Of a DNA stretch of 64,000 nt, positions 47,547 through 59,780 are shown piece by piece. Every line of letters begins with the position of its first letter. Within the stretch, counting starts at the first letter, position 1. This DNA is from Hirsutella rhossiliensis (Eukaryota; Ascomycota; Sordariomycetes; Hypocreales; Ophiocordycipitaceae): assembly GCF_020360975.1 (NCBI RefSeq), contig NW_025408668.1, positions 7,440,001 to 7,504,000 of the forward strand, written 5' to 3'. The notes below the pieces were generated by a model. That model did not search any database and was not told where the DNA came from. It saw only the letters and a program-made list of their open reading frames with translations. The translations under genes were made by a program, and so were the position numbers.

Positions 47547-48870
47547 ATGGCGCTCAGCACAAAGGTGGCCGAGGCGCTCGCCCAGGCAGAGTCGACGTCG
47601 GGGGAAAAGTCGCCGCTATACGAGGCGCTGCTGGCCGACATCAAGAAGCTGTCGACGCCCGCGACGGCCGCCGCCGACCTCAACGCCATTGCCGACTCGT
47701 TTGTCGGCCAGGCCCTGGGCGTCGTCTCGACGCGCGCCGTCCTCGCCGCCTTCATCGCCACCCTCAAGGGCCTCGGCAACGACGACCTGTGCATCGACGT
47801 CGGCGCCCGCACCCTGACCCTGCTGGCGGGCCAGCCGTCGTCCTTTCTCGACGCCACCGCCACCCTCTGCGAGCTCGTCGCCGCCGCCCACGAGAGCAAT
47901 GACGACTTTGCCGATGCCGCCCGGGCCCTCGCCGCCATCCCCCTCGACAGCTCCCAGCGCAAGGTGACGGACGAGGACAAGGCCAGGATCTGGGTCCGCA
48001 TCGTGCGCAACTACCTCGAGGTCGACGACTCGACCGCTGCCGAGACGTACATCAACAAGCTCAAGAACATCATGCATACCGTCTCCGACCCGGACCTCAA
48101 CCTGCACTTCCGCCTGTCCCAGGCCCGCATCCAGGACGCAAAGCGCGACTTCCTGTCCGCCTCGCAGCGGTACCACGAAATCAGCTTCTCGCCCGCCATT
48201 GCCGACGAGGAGCGCCTGCACACGCTCGCCATGGCCGTCAAGTGCGCCATCCTCGCCCCCGCCGGCCCCATGAGGAGCCGCGCCCTCGCCCGCCTGTACA
48301 AGGACGAGCGCGCCGTCCAGCTGGGCGAGTTTGGCATCCTCGAGAAGATCTTCCTCGACCGCCTGCTCTCGCCGCAAGAGGTGGCCAAGTTCGCCGAGGG
48401 CCTGCAGCCGCACCAGCTGGCCACCACGTCGGACGGGTCGACGGTGCTGGCCAAGGCCGTCGTCGAGCACAACCTGCTCGGCGCCTCGCGCCTCTACAAC
48501 AACATCCAATTCGAGGCCCTCGGCTCTCTGCTGGGCCTCGACGCCGAAAAGGCCGAGGAGACGACGGCGCGCATGGTTGAGCAGGGCCGCCTGGTCGGGC
48601 GCATCGACCAGCTCGACGGCATCGTCTGGTTCGAGGGCGGCGAGGCCTCGGGCGAGAAGGGCAGCGGCAGGGCAGAAGTCATTACCGGCAAGGAGATGCG
48701 GCGCTGGGGCGCCAACGTGGAGAGCTTATCCGAGGACGTGGAGAACATCACCAATTCACTGCAAAAGGAATTTCCGGTACGTCGCTGTGTGCGCGCCCGG
48801 GACTTGGGCTCATGCTTGCTTTGCTAACGTACGCGACCAGGACTTTGTGGCGGCAAATTTGGTGGTATAA
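47547..48870 (+). CDS. csn4: COP9 signalosome subunit 4
   Basis: Exons 47547-48776 and 48841-48870 (only ten codons), 419 residues. CSN4 is a PCI-domain subunit of the COP9 signalosome, which removes Nedd8 from cullin ligases in nucleus and cytoplasm; in Aspergillus it links light to development. The N-terminal part is helical repeat (LARTLTLLAGQPSSF-like helices, IWVRIVRNYLEVDDSTAAETY, FRLSQARIQDAKRDFLSAS). The PCI winged helix is near residues 260-365 (GILEKIFLDRLLSPQEVAKF, LLGASRLYNNIQFEALGSLL, MVEQGRLVGRIDQLDGIVWF). The C-terminal helix with SLQKEFPDFVAANLVV is completed by the tiny last exon. All expected parts are present. It converges on the SGNH hydrolase gene with 157 bp between stops. 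Confidence 0.94.
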
Positions 48871-49027
48871 GGAGAAGGGGAGGTTCACATGGCCTGACAT
48901 TTTCTTCTTTTCCCCTCCAGTGGTTTATGAAGCATCTGGCGTTACGGCAGACGGGATGGAGTCAAGGGACCTGGTCGGGTCATGACAGATGCTCTAGGCC
49001 CGCACTTGAGTTGATAAGGGCCACTCT

Positions 49028-50011
49028 TCAGTCCAAGTCGCGTCTCCTGACCACAACGTAGCCTTGGCTAATGACGTCGGGGCTGCCCGTCTCCTCGTCG
49101 AATGCCTGGCCGTCGCCGTCGCTCTTGGTGCGGCGCTTGCGGGTTGCTGGCTTGGCCGCCTCGGGCTGATCGTGCTGCTTGAGGATGGCCAAAAGCCCGT
49201 CGGCAATGTGACGGCCCATCCAGTCGTAGCCGTCGGCCGTGAGATGCAGGCCGTCGTCCCAGAAGGCGTCGCGGTCCTGCTCCAGGAGCGAATGGTAGGG
49301 TATCTTGGCGAAGAGGTCAAGGGCGTAGCTGTGGGAGGCAAAGGAAGGGAAGATTGTTGGCACGCAATGCCGTGGTGACGGACGAGGCGCGGGTGGTGGG
49401 CTGCATCGACTTACAAATTTGTCTGCTTGTAGTTCAAGATACTGGCGTTGAGGCCGCGCCTGGTAGCGTCGAGCGACGCCGACTTGGCGGCGCACTCGGG
49501 GACAGTCAGGGCCAGGACCTTGGAGCCGTTGGCGAGGGCCAAGTCCCAGCAGGTCTTGAGGGCGTTGAAGATGGCATGGGGCGAGATCGAGTAGGCCAGG
49601 TCGCTGGGGCGAGAGGTCAGCAGGCCGTCTTGTCAAAGGGGTGTTTGCCGAGGGCGGCTGCGGGGGCTTTGGCTACTTTGTTCCGCCGAGCACGATGACC
49701 CAGTCGAACGAGCGCTCCTCGACTGCGCTTTTTCGTCAGCCACACGGCGATGCAGGGGACATGGAGGGATGGGGCGGGATGCACGCACGCTGCTCGCGCA
49801 AACGGCGCTGGAAGGCGGGGCGGGAGGCGACGTCGCCGGGCTCGCCATCGGCCAAGGCCTCGAGGTCGTAGCTGTCGTCGGGCAGGACGGCGGCGAGGCG
49901 GTCGAGCAGGGCGTCCGAGTAGGGGTGCTCGCCGAGGCCGTAGTTGTGGTAGCCCGAGGTGAGCGAGTCGCCGAAGCAGAGGATGCGGAGGGGGGTCCTG
50001 CTGCGTGCCAT
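49028..50011 (-). CDS. SGNH/GDSL-type esterase or lipase
   Basis: Exons 49789-50011, 49677-49722, 49415-49603, 49028-49328; 252 residues, phases agree. This is an intracellular-looking SGNH hydrolase with no signal peptide. Block I is ILCFGDSLTSG with nucleophile Ser16. The Asn of block III is in VLGGTND (residues 85-91). The Asp-x-x-His pair of block V is DGLH at residues 178-181. Substrate cannot be inferred; such enzymes act on acetyl, acyl or sugar esters. After the catalytic domain there is a basic cluster KPATRKRRTKS (about 213-223) that could be a nuclear localisation signal, followed by an acidic and polar tail. It is the last intact gene before the RIP-mutated block. Confidence 0.88.
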
Positions 50012-50869
50012 GGCCGACGAGGCCGTCGACGATGACGATGCGGGGCGCGCGGGCAGATGCGATGTCGTCGGCTCGTAGCAGACAGAGGCTGTGGGAGCTG
50101 GCTATGGTGGGGCGCGACGGGCGGTTTGCGTGCCAAGAGGGCAGGGGGGCAAGTTATTCGTAGGAAGCGTGGTAATTAATAATGAGTATTACTATTCGGC
50201 CAAGTGGAAATCTCTATTCGGCCAACAGGGCCCGTGCGGGCCCTGCCTCCCCGCAGCCACACCCGCACACCTAAATTAGCTGCGCGCGCATGGCACGTAG
50301 CAGTGTAATTCCCTACGCATTCTCTTCAATTGTATAACGCGCACATAGCTCAATTCGACCAAAAAACGCATCTTCGCGATAATCGCGAGATATGCGTACA
50401 ACACGGCCCGGCTATGAGTCCGGCCTAGGCTGCGTGGCCGGGATCACCTCCTCCACCGACGAGGCTGGCGGAGCCTTTCTACCCCTCGCCCGTCTCCCTC
50501 GAGATCCCCTTGCCCTAGTTGTTCCGCGCCCTCGCGATCTTTCTACTGACGCCCGGGCAGAGCCCTAACTATCCCCATCTATCTCTGCCTATATACGTGT
50601 GCGGCGCACACTTGCGTTGAGCCGGCGAGTGCTCGCCTAACTCGACCGCGGTAGCCGCCTTTGCGTGCCTCTTGGTTGTGATGCCGGCTGCGAGTGTGAG
50701 AGCGCTACTAGGAGGTACGGGCTGACAAAGCACTCGGGTACGTAGTACCACTATATCGGCAGGGTATTGGCAGGGAATCGTGCCTACCCCGCTCGCATAT
50801 TATAGACCACTCGCTATTCCGACGGAAGAGGAAAAATCCCTCTTCTCGCAAGCTTTAGTCTTACGATAA
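50012..50869. other. Transition zone between gene space and the RIP block
   Basis: Still GC-rich with normal CA/TG content. Contains CTATTCGGCCAA twice (50192-50203, 50214-50225) and an imperfect inverted repeat around CGCGATAATCGCG (50366-50397). A short open frame near 50447-50570 (SSTDEAGGAFLPLARLPRDP) may be an old transposon gag start, but I cannot prove it. Confidence 0.4.
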
Positions 50870-51369
50870 GGAGAATATAATATATATATAGCGTAGTACC
50901 TCTAGCTATCTCTACTACCTAACTAATCGTACTATAATACGTATTCCTTTATAATTTCTAAAGCTTTTTTTTTTAGTTACTTAGTAGAGATAGCTACTTA
51001 AAGAAGACTATATAATACTTTTATATCGCGATATAATAGTTAACTAGTTAAGGCCTCTTTATTATATATATTAAGTATCTACTTAAGAGATAAAGAATAA
51101 AAAGATATATCCTTAGAATAGACCCTTACTATAGATAGCGTTATAACTATATTAAAGATATCGCTACTTATAAGCGTAAGATAACTATCTTATAAGGAAA
51201 AGCTTATAGCTTTATAAGTATAGGTTAAGGAGCTAAAGGAGATAAAACGCCTATAAGATCACGTTATATAATTAAAGGAGGAAATTACTAAACGCGCTAG
51301 TACTATTACTATCTATTTAAGGAAGCGTTAATAGTCTTACTCCCTTAAATTAAATAGTAGTCGCGTAGG

Positions 51370-51900
51370 TAAGGTTAAGATTAAAAATATCGCTTAATTA
51401 TCTTAACTTACTAATATATAGAAATATTTAAACTAGACTTATAATCTAAAAGACGCCTTTAAGGTAGCGCTTAGACGTTTTTATCGTAATAAAATAAAAA
51501 TCCTTTATATAGTAGATTATATATATAGCGACTATAAAGTAAGATAGCGCTAATACTAAGAATAAACGCTAATTAATTAGACTAAATATAGTATAAATTA
51601 AGTATACTTTAAAGAATAAATATTTATTTTAATTAAGGATATTATAAATAGAGAGATACTATTAGCGATATAATTAAAAGAGGCTCGCTAATAAGAAGGC
51701 TAGCCCTTTTTAAAGTTTAGCTTATACCTTAACTCCTTAAAGAGGTATTTTAAATGCCTATTAAAAAAGGTATATACTCTTATATTTTTCGCTAAGTTAG
51801 AGCTATAACTTTATAACTAAATTAACCTCTACTTAATACTTATTTATACTTATTAATAGGAAGAGCTTATATATACTATTAATTCCTATTCCCGTTCCTA
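51370..51900 (+). pseudogene. Retrotransposon gag remnant 1
   Basis: Translated through stops, this stretch reads as a helical gag-type capsid (NLKDAFKVALRRFYRN, KILYIVDYIYSDYKV, FLKFSLYLNSLKRYF). It is different in sequence from the gag pieces at 55 and 56.5 kb, so another family is represented. No neighbouring pol was recognised up to 54.4 kb; 51.9-54.4 kb is RIPed DNA I could not identify. Confidence 0.55.
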
Positions 51901-54900
51901 TACTACTAACCCTTGCTGCCTAACGACACCCTATAGTATAGTACGTAGGCCTGCCTATTTTAAACTAAGTTTTACGACGCTTCGCGGAGCGCTAGTAAGT
52001 ACTAGCCCGTATATATTACTATTAGGCATTAGTACTATACGGTAGTGCTCGTGGAAGTAGCAGTTTAAATCTCGGTCTAGGCTAGTATAGGCCTTAAATT
52101 CGTTGTCCCCTATTATCTTATGCCTTTTTAAGTAATATACGTCGATTATTAGGTTCTCGTCTAGGAGCTCCTAGTTTACGATAGTAGCGTAAAGATCTCG
52201 TGCTTAGGAGAGCTAGTACCTTAGGGGATCTAATTTATTTTAAGCCGTTATTAGACCTCTGCGATAGTTCGCTGCTTCTCTCCGTTACGTATATTATAGA
52301 TTAATAGCGTACCGGGTAGAGATAGAAGGAGTATATAGTTCCCTTCCTCGCCCGCCTAGAGGTTATATAGGTCGTACTAGAACTTATATTGCGACTACAC
52401 CGACCTTATAGTCCTTATATACTAGAGGTTAATTTAGTGTTTTATCCCTCTTTCTATCGCACTATTATCGTTAAGACGGTTTATTTAATCGTAAAAAAAT
52501 ATAGCGTAATACCTTTTATAGAGTATACTACCTAACGTGCCCCTCCTTAATAAGTACTATAAAACCGCTAAGCTTATATATAACGATATCCCTATAGATC
52601 TATTAGCTAGAATAGCTTTGCTAAGATACTCGAGTATATACCTTCTATAATCTATAAATAACTACCGTAGTTGCGTAGAACTAGCTTTCCGCCGTTACTA
52701 CGCGATGCAGCCGTTTAGGATCTAAACCTAAGACTGCTAGATCTGCTATAATATCGGATAAATTAGAGTCTAGAGGCGTAATAGCAGCTATAGTTAGATA
52801 GCGGGTATCTATATTTAATCCGTAAATAGCATTCTTAAAGAAGAGTAACTGGTCCGCTTGCTCTTATATAATAGGCCGTTTAAAATCTTAGTTATTTAGG
52901 CTTAATTTTTAATAAAGAAGCTCTATAAAGATATAAGAGCGGAAAGATAGTAGCATCTTATTAGCGATACGTTAACTACGATAAGGGGACCCTTTTCGTA
53001 TATAGCGAATTTAGGCTTAGTAAGAATATTAATAGAAAAATATAGAATTACTACTAGTAGCATAACGTATAAGGGTTATAAAGAGGATAAACCTAAGAAA
53101 CCTCTCTATCGTAACTATATAGCGTCGTTTAGTACGATATTTAATCCTTAAAGTAGGATTCGAGCGTAGTTAAAAGGGTCTTACAATCCTTATATAGCGT
53201 TAACTTCCCGAAGTATGCTATACGCTCCTTTCTATTTATCCCCTGCCTAACTAGCTAAGCACGATAGTAACTAGCTAAGCACGATAGGGATTAAAGGGTT
53301 ATTGTATTATAATACGGTTAAGTAGGTTCTAGCTAATCTATTCGGTGTAATAAGCGACCATAGTATCGAGTCTAGTAGAGGCCTTCTATAATGCTATGGA
53401 AATATGCCTTATTTAGCCTAGCCTAGATTATAAGAAAGAAAATCCTTTACGAGCGCTATTTTTAAGAAAGCTTAGCGTTACGGGAAGTAAGAGCATTACG
53501 CTCCGCGCAAAGTGCTTTAGCGTAGAACGGGATAGGTAACGCTACGAGCCTAGGCTAATATTATATATAAGGTAATATACGAAAGCTAACTAGTCGATAT
53601 CGGCAATTTCTACTTCTTAGGCCTAGTTAAAAGGCTATATTCTTCGAGATACTTACGACATCCCGAGGGCTAGTTACCCCTAGCCTTTATAACCTCCTTT
53701 AGCGTAGTATCCTCTAGGCACTTAGAACTGCTAACCTATTACACCCGTAAGTATAGTGCTTTGCTATGCTACTTATATAAAGTAATTATAAGGTAGCGTT
53801 CCGGTACGCGGCCCTTGCGTGCTCTAGGGTCGCTGTCCTAGTACGTTAGGACAGCAGCGCTACTAAGCCTCTAAACCTCCGCTTTATACTCCTAAGTCTC
53901 GTTACCGGATGCCTACCGGTATAGGAGCTAGAATTCGGGATATTCGTTACCGAGAAATAATCGGTAAGCGATAATTAGCTCGAGGTCGTCGACGGGCTAG
54001 GCCTAGATAGTAGGTAACGTGCGGCCGCCCGTATAGGGTAAGGGCGTAGCGTGCTAGTAGTTATCGTACGCTCGTGACTATCTATTTCGTACTATAGACC
54101 TAGATAGCTATTCTACCGAAAAGGTAGGATGCCTAAGAGTCTAAACGCATAGCTTCTTAATCCCTAGTCTACGGGGCACTTTAGATACCTTATAGCTAAG
54201 GATTCTTAGTATACCTAGTAGGATGCCGCTATCTACTAACCGAGGGCGCTTTTATAGCACCGGGCTATAGCCTTAGTACGTATAAACTACGGCGTTAGAT
54301 TCCCGCTAAACTATAACTTCTAGAAGCTAGGCTATTATATTATCTTATAGCTAGTAATATAACTCGAAATGCCGATTTTCGCTATATCCGGCTACCCTAT
54401 ATTTATTACGACCACGGCTACTAGGCCGCTAACGGTCGACCGCGTTAAGCACGTAATACGGTCTAACGGATAAATAGTTAGCACGACTATCTAATATATA
54501 TAAGATTAAGGAGATCGTAGAGATCTAAGCGATCTAAGATTAACGAGATTACTACGCTCTATATAATCTAATATTAAGGATTATAGCTAGGCCTATAATC
54601 TAAGGATAGTCTTTATAGGTATATATAGCTACCTACTTTTACTCCTTTAGATAGATAGCTCGATAGCTTTTAATATATTATAGATCTTTATTATAATTCT
54701 ATCTTTAATTCTAATTACTTAGTTATAGTCTATAGTCTATAACCTTTAACTTATTACTAACGTAATATACTTATTATTACTTAGACTACGCCCTATTATA
54801 TCTACTAATATAAACCCCTTAATAGGTTTATCCTTTAGGAATAACGCTAGTCGTTATATATTAAAAGCTCTTATTTAGTATAATACTATATTACTCTAAG

Positions 54901-54989
54901 TAATATTATAACTATTAATATACCTATATAGTAAGCTAGATTAACTAACTCTAGAGCTACTATATTACCTTAGGATATAATACGCGAGA

Positions 54990-56123
54990 TTATTACCCTT
55001 CGATATAAGGTATAGTTACTTAGAAACGGAGGAGGTAACGGATAAGTTAGGGACCTTAAAAAAGTAGTTAAACTAAAATAGCTAAGATTATTCGACGGTA
55101 CTTATAGCACGCTTCGAGACTTTCTTACCTAACTTAAGGCCTATTACTAGTTTTACCCTACTAAACTCTCGGACTTAGTTAAAAAGGTACTTTATATAGG
55201 AAATTATTTATTTAGAATAGTACTTACTTAGTTTAGACCTATTATAAGGGATTTTATTAATAACTAACTAGCGCGATAAGATAATAAGATAAATAAAGTT
55301 TTTACTAGTTTCTAAGGATTTAAAGAAGCTATTATAAAGGTATTTAGAATAACTAATAAGGAATAAGAAGCTAAATAGAAACTTCGAGAACTCCGATAAA
55401 AGATCTTAGTATTAGATTATACTACGAAGTTCCGTTAAGTTACCTTAAAACTTAATTAAGACGATAAACCTCTTATATTATAATTCTATAATAGGCTTAA
55501 AGAAGAAGTTAAGGACGAGCTCTATAAGGAAAATCGACTTAATAACCTCTCGGACTATATTACTATAATAATATAAATCGACGATAGATAATATACGCGA
55601 CGCTAAGAAAAGAAATAAGGAAGAGGAAACTAAAACCCTTCTTATAGGAATAACTTTAACTAACGCGCTAACTATAAAAAGAAGCGCGAAACACCTATTA
55701 CCTACGCTTATATAACTAACCTAGGTAAGATAGATCTAGATATAATATAGAAAAGTAAAAGAAAGTGTTTTAACTATAGGAAACTTAGATATTACTTTAA
55801 AGAATATAGATAACCTCGTAAGGAGAAGAAAACCTATTAGGCACTAGCCTTAAAAGGTAAGAAATACTTAAACGCTACTAATAAATAAGAACTAAAGTAT
55901 AAACTCCTTAGTTAGACTATATACTATAACGATAAATATATAGTATACCTAAGCGATAAGAATAGTATTAGATAGTTCCTAAAGCTACTAAGGAAAACCC
56001 TTATAATAATATAATAAAGGGATCCTAAAATATAGAAATAAGTTAAATTTATAGAACTAAAATACCCTTATCTTAAAGGAGTCTCTTAAGACTAAATTAA
56101 AAAGAACGGTAAACGATTCTAAG
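54990..56123 (+). pseudogene. Retrotransposon gag remnant 2 with zinc knuckle
   Basis: Through-stop reading gives a Retrotrans_gag-like domain (LFDGTYSTLRDFLT, LKAYY, LDYTTKFR, LILQFYNRLKEEVKDELYK) and then a CCHC-like knuckle near 55760-55805, where KCFNYRKLRYYFKEYRQPRK has Tyr in place of two expected Cys and in the expected His position. Cys-to-Tyr is the TGT-to-TAT change of RIP. The remnant stops abruptly at the 186-bp inverted repeat (56124). Confidence 0.75.
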
Positions 56124-56309
56124 TATAAGAGTCTTTAACTATTATAAGTAATAGGCTTAGGCCGCGGCCTAAGCTATATAGTTACGTACGGAGGGCCGGA
56201 TCCTATAAGTATAAAGGCGGGCTAGCCGCGTATAGAAGAGCTCTATATAGCTTATTAATATTATCCTACGGACGGCACCTATATATATACCTCTACCTAC
56301 TCCGTAATA
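56124..56309 (-). repeat. 186-bp inverted repeat, left arm
   Basis: Reverse complement of 59595-59780 with mismatches that are mostly RIP-type transitions. It contains the perfect palindrome GGCTTAGGCCGCGGCCTAAG-like core near 56155-56175. Read outward it starts TATTACGGAGTAGG, against TGTTACGGAGTAGG in the right arm, i.e. a TG end converted by RIP. It resembles the start of an LTR facing left. Confidence 0.82.
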
Positions 56310-59300
56310 GTATAAGCTATTAACTAATAGATCTAATAGATATCTCCCTAAAAAGGGTGCCGCTTCCCTAAGGGAGCACCCCGCTACCCCTTAGGCGGAT
56401 AGGAAGTATTATAGCTATCTTAGAAGCGATTAGAAGCGCGACGGCTAGCGAGAAGAACGAGGTTCTCGCTATACTAAGGGAGCCGTCTATAAGACTAGCG
56501 TTAACCCCTACGACCTTAGTAATACCGGTTACGGCGGCGGCACTACCGATATAAAAGCCGCTTCCCTAGCCGACTTAGGACGGTAAGCCTAAGTCCTTCT
56601 ACTTCTTCCTTAGCTAGCTATAGACGAAGTTTATAATAGATAAGAAATAGGGCCTAAACGGCTATCGTAATATAGCGTAGTATTCGCTTCTTTATACGCT
56701 ACTAAAGCCTTAGATATAGCGGATCTCTAGATTCTAAGATAAGGGCGGCCCTAAAGGTAGACGCGACCTATAGGACTTCTTCTAATACCTTATATATACG
56801 TTTAGTAGCGTATAAGAGCGGGAGAAAGCATAGGATAGGCTATAGACCCTTAAGTAAAAGGATAGGTAGACCTTTAGCGAATTCCTCCCCGACTTTAAAG
56901 AGACGCTCTTACGAGTAGCGGGAACTACGGTATAAGAAGATAGCGCGAAGCTTATATAGTTACGGAACTTAATTACGCCGGCCCTATAAGAGCTACTTAT
57001 CCCTATAATTATACCTACTAACTACGGCGAGTATATAAGCCGGTTAATAAAGGTAGTATAGGGCTATAAGTAGACGCCGCGTTTCTAGAAGCTTTATAAG
57101 CGCACGCTATATAGCGGTAATAGGATTACCGCCCCTTTATAAGAGGAATAGCCGACTATCAATACTAACGGAGATACCTTAATATTAGCTACCCGTATAG
57201 ACCGAGCTAAACGCGGTAGGAAGTTATCTTTAAATATCCCCTATACTATCCCGCTCTCTAAGTAGCGGGCGAAGTAGGTAACGAGCGAGGAAATCGGGAA
57301 AAGGAAGGCTAACGGCCGCTACCTACGTTACGGCGTATCTATATACTTTATATTAAAATGCCCCTTCCTTTTAGCTAAGCGGCCTATAGTAGTTTAAGTA
57401 GCGAAGATAAAACCGCTCCTTACCTTAGACGATAAAGAGGACTCCGCTCCTTTAAGCCTAGAGGAAAAAGAGTAGCTTTAGAGCAAAGATAGGCTCTAAA
57501 GCCTTAATTACTAGCACTAGTAAAAGAGAAAGAGGAATTATCCGCCCGTATAAAAGAGGAGCTTACTTTAATATAGGTTATAGTTAATAACTCCTTACCC
57601 GTCGCCGCCCTTATAGATAAGGGCTACTAGTACTATACCGTAGTTAACGAGGCGCTTATACGAGAGATATAAGTGCCGGTAGAAATAATCGCCTTAAAGC
57701 GAGTAAAGGGCGCCTTAAGCGCGATAGAGGGTATAGTAATTAGGGGTATTACGTAGCTAGCTATAGAGGTCGATAGTTACTATAAGCTTATCGTAGCTTA
57801 TATAATCCCTTAACTAGAGTTTCCCTTAATCCTCGGGAAACCCTAGTTATTATATATAGAGTTATACTTAGTTTTATACTAAAAGAAGCTATAGTTTAGG
57901 CCTACGTAACGGTAGGTCTACTATAACGATAGTTCTATAAGCGTAGGACTAGGCGTGCGAGCTTTATACTTAGTATAAGAAGTCCTTACCTCTATCTTTA
58001 TAAGAACTATACGACGGTTAAAGCGGGAGGAAGGCTAGGCAGCGGCTAACGTAGTAGTCTACGTAGTTAGCCTAGTAGATATCGATAAGGCCCTTTAAGC
58101 GAAGAAGCTAAAGTCGCCCTCTAAGCTATAGTAGTAGATACTAGAGCGCTTTTACGACCTCTTATTACTATTTAAGTCCTAGAAAGTAGATAAGCTTAAC
58201 CTATATAAGCTAGGGGTAGACTATAAGATCGTACTCTATACTAATAAGAAGGGGTAGGAACTACCTATACTGTTTAGACCGCTATATAATATATTATACG
58301 CGGAGCTACTAGTGCTAAAAAAGACGCTAAGGGACCTCCTAGATAAGGGTTTTATTTAAGTAAGTAGCTCTAAAGTAAGAGCGCCGGTCTTATTTATACG
58401 TAAACTAAGGGGTAGGATATAGTTCTATTATAACTATAGGGCTCTAAACGTAATTATAAGGCTAGACCGCTACCCTTTACCTTTAATCTTAGATACGCTT
58501 TATAACCTTTCGAAGGCGAAGTAGTTTATAAAGCTAGATATAAAATAGGCGTTCTATAAGGTATAGATCTTAGATGGTAACGAGTAGAAGATAGCGTTCT
58601 ATATACGCTACGGCTTATTTAAGTAGCTTATAACGCCCTTTAGCCTCTTAAGAGCGCCTGCTACCTTTTAGTATTATATTAATAATATACTTTAGGGCTT
58701 CCTTAATAAGTTCGCCTCTATATATATAGATAATATCCTTATCTATATAAGCGGCTCCTATAAGGACTATATATAGAAAGTATAAAAGGTCCTAGAGCGC
58801 CTTTAACTTTATAGGCTCTACCTCGACCTAGATAAGTATAAATTTAAGGTTAAGAGGGTTAAGTACCTAGGCTTTATTATCTACGCCGGCGTAGGTATAT
58901 AGGCGGATCTTATAAAGATCTAGGCGATTTAGGACTAAGCTACCCTAACTACGTAGATAGGCGTATAGAGCTTCCTTAGGTTCGCGAACTATTATAGGAT
59001 ATTTATTAAGGGCTTCTCTTATATTATAATGCCCTTAAATGAGATTACTAGGAAGCGGACCGCCTTTCGCTAAGGGCCTATATAGGAAGGAGCGTTCTAT
59101 ACGCTTAAGGACCTATTCTCTTAAGCCCCGGTACTACTCTAGTAGGACTTCGACTAGTCTACGTTAGTTAAAGCGGACTATAGTAGCTAGGCACTTAAAG
59201 GAACGCTCTCTTAGAAGGTAGATAGGTAGAAGTAACTAATAGCGTTCTACTCCTATAAGCTAACCTTAGTAAAGCGGAATTACGCTATTTACGATAAGGA

Positions 59301-59594
59301 GATATTAGCGATTATTAGCTACCTTAAGTAATAGTAAGCGGAGCTTTAGAGCTATAAGAGCTTTAAGGTTCTTATAGACTATAAGAACCTTAAGTACTTT
59401 ATAACTCGCTAGTACCTCTTAGAGCGGTAAGCCCGCTAAGTAGAGTATCTCTTACGCTTTAACTTCTCGATTAAGTACCGGCTAGGGCGGGACTCTATAG
59501 TCCTAGATATACTTTCCTAGAGGGATTAAGACTAGCTAACGGGAGCGGATATCGAGGCCTAGGATCTATAGCTTATCTCGTAAGAAGCGCTACG
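56310..59594 (+). pseudogene. Ty3/gypsy gag-protease-RT-RNase H remnant
   Basis: Read through stops, the order is gag (56.4-57.3 kb), CCHC knuckle with Cys-to-Tyr changes (57313-57362, GRYLRYGVSIYFILKCPF), aspartic-protease region (about 57570-57860, VNNSLPVAALIDKGY, LILGKP), RT (about 58270-58900, LLDKGFI, FYYNYRALNVI, and YIDN at about 58725 where Y-V/I-D-D is expected) and the start of RNase H/connection (about 58980-59340, [22 protein letters not shown]). It ends before integrase at 59594, where the second 186-bp arm begins. Trp and Gln codons are converted to TAG or TAA throughout. Confidence 0.85.
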
Positions 59595-59780
59595 TGTTAC
59601 GGAGTAGGCAGAGGCGTATACGTAGGTGCCGTCCGTAGGATAATATTAATAAGCTATATAGAGCTCTTCTATACGCGGCTAGCCCGCCCCTATACTTACG
59701 GGATCCGGCCCTCCGTACGTAACTACACGGCTTAGGCCGCGGCCTAAGCCTATTACCTATAATAGTTAAAGACTCTTATA
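59595..59780 (+). repeat. 186-bp inverted repeat, right arm (probable LTR start)
   Basis: Begins TGTTACGGAGTAGG and pairs with 56124-56309. Outside the shared 186 bp the DNA continues with a promoter-like GTATATAAGGCGGC (near 59932), so the arm may be the 5' part of a longer LTR belonging to the element that follows. It is less RIPed than the left arm. Confidence 0.8.

Noticed and set aside
50366..50397. Helitron-type 3' hairpin
   Set aside because: The stem is imperfect and no CTRR terminus or Rep/helicase sequence is seen nearby.
56124..59780. DIRS-type element (inverted terminal repeats)
   Set aside because: The interior is Ty3/gypsy gag-protease-RT; no tyrosine recombinase or internal complementary region was found.
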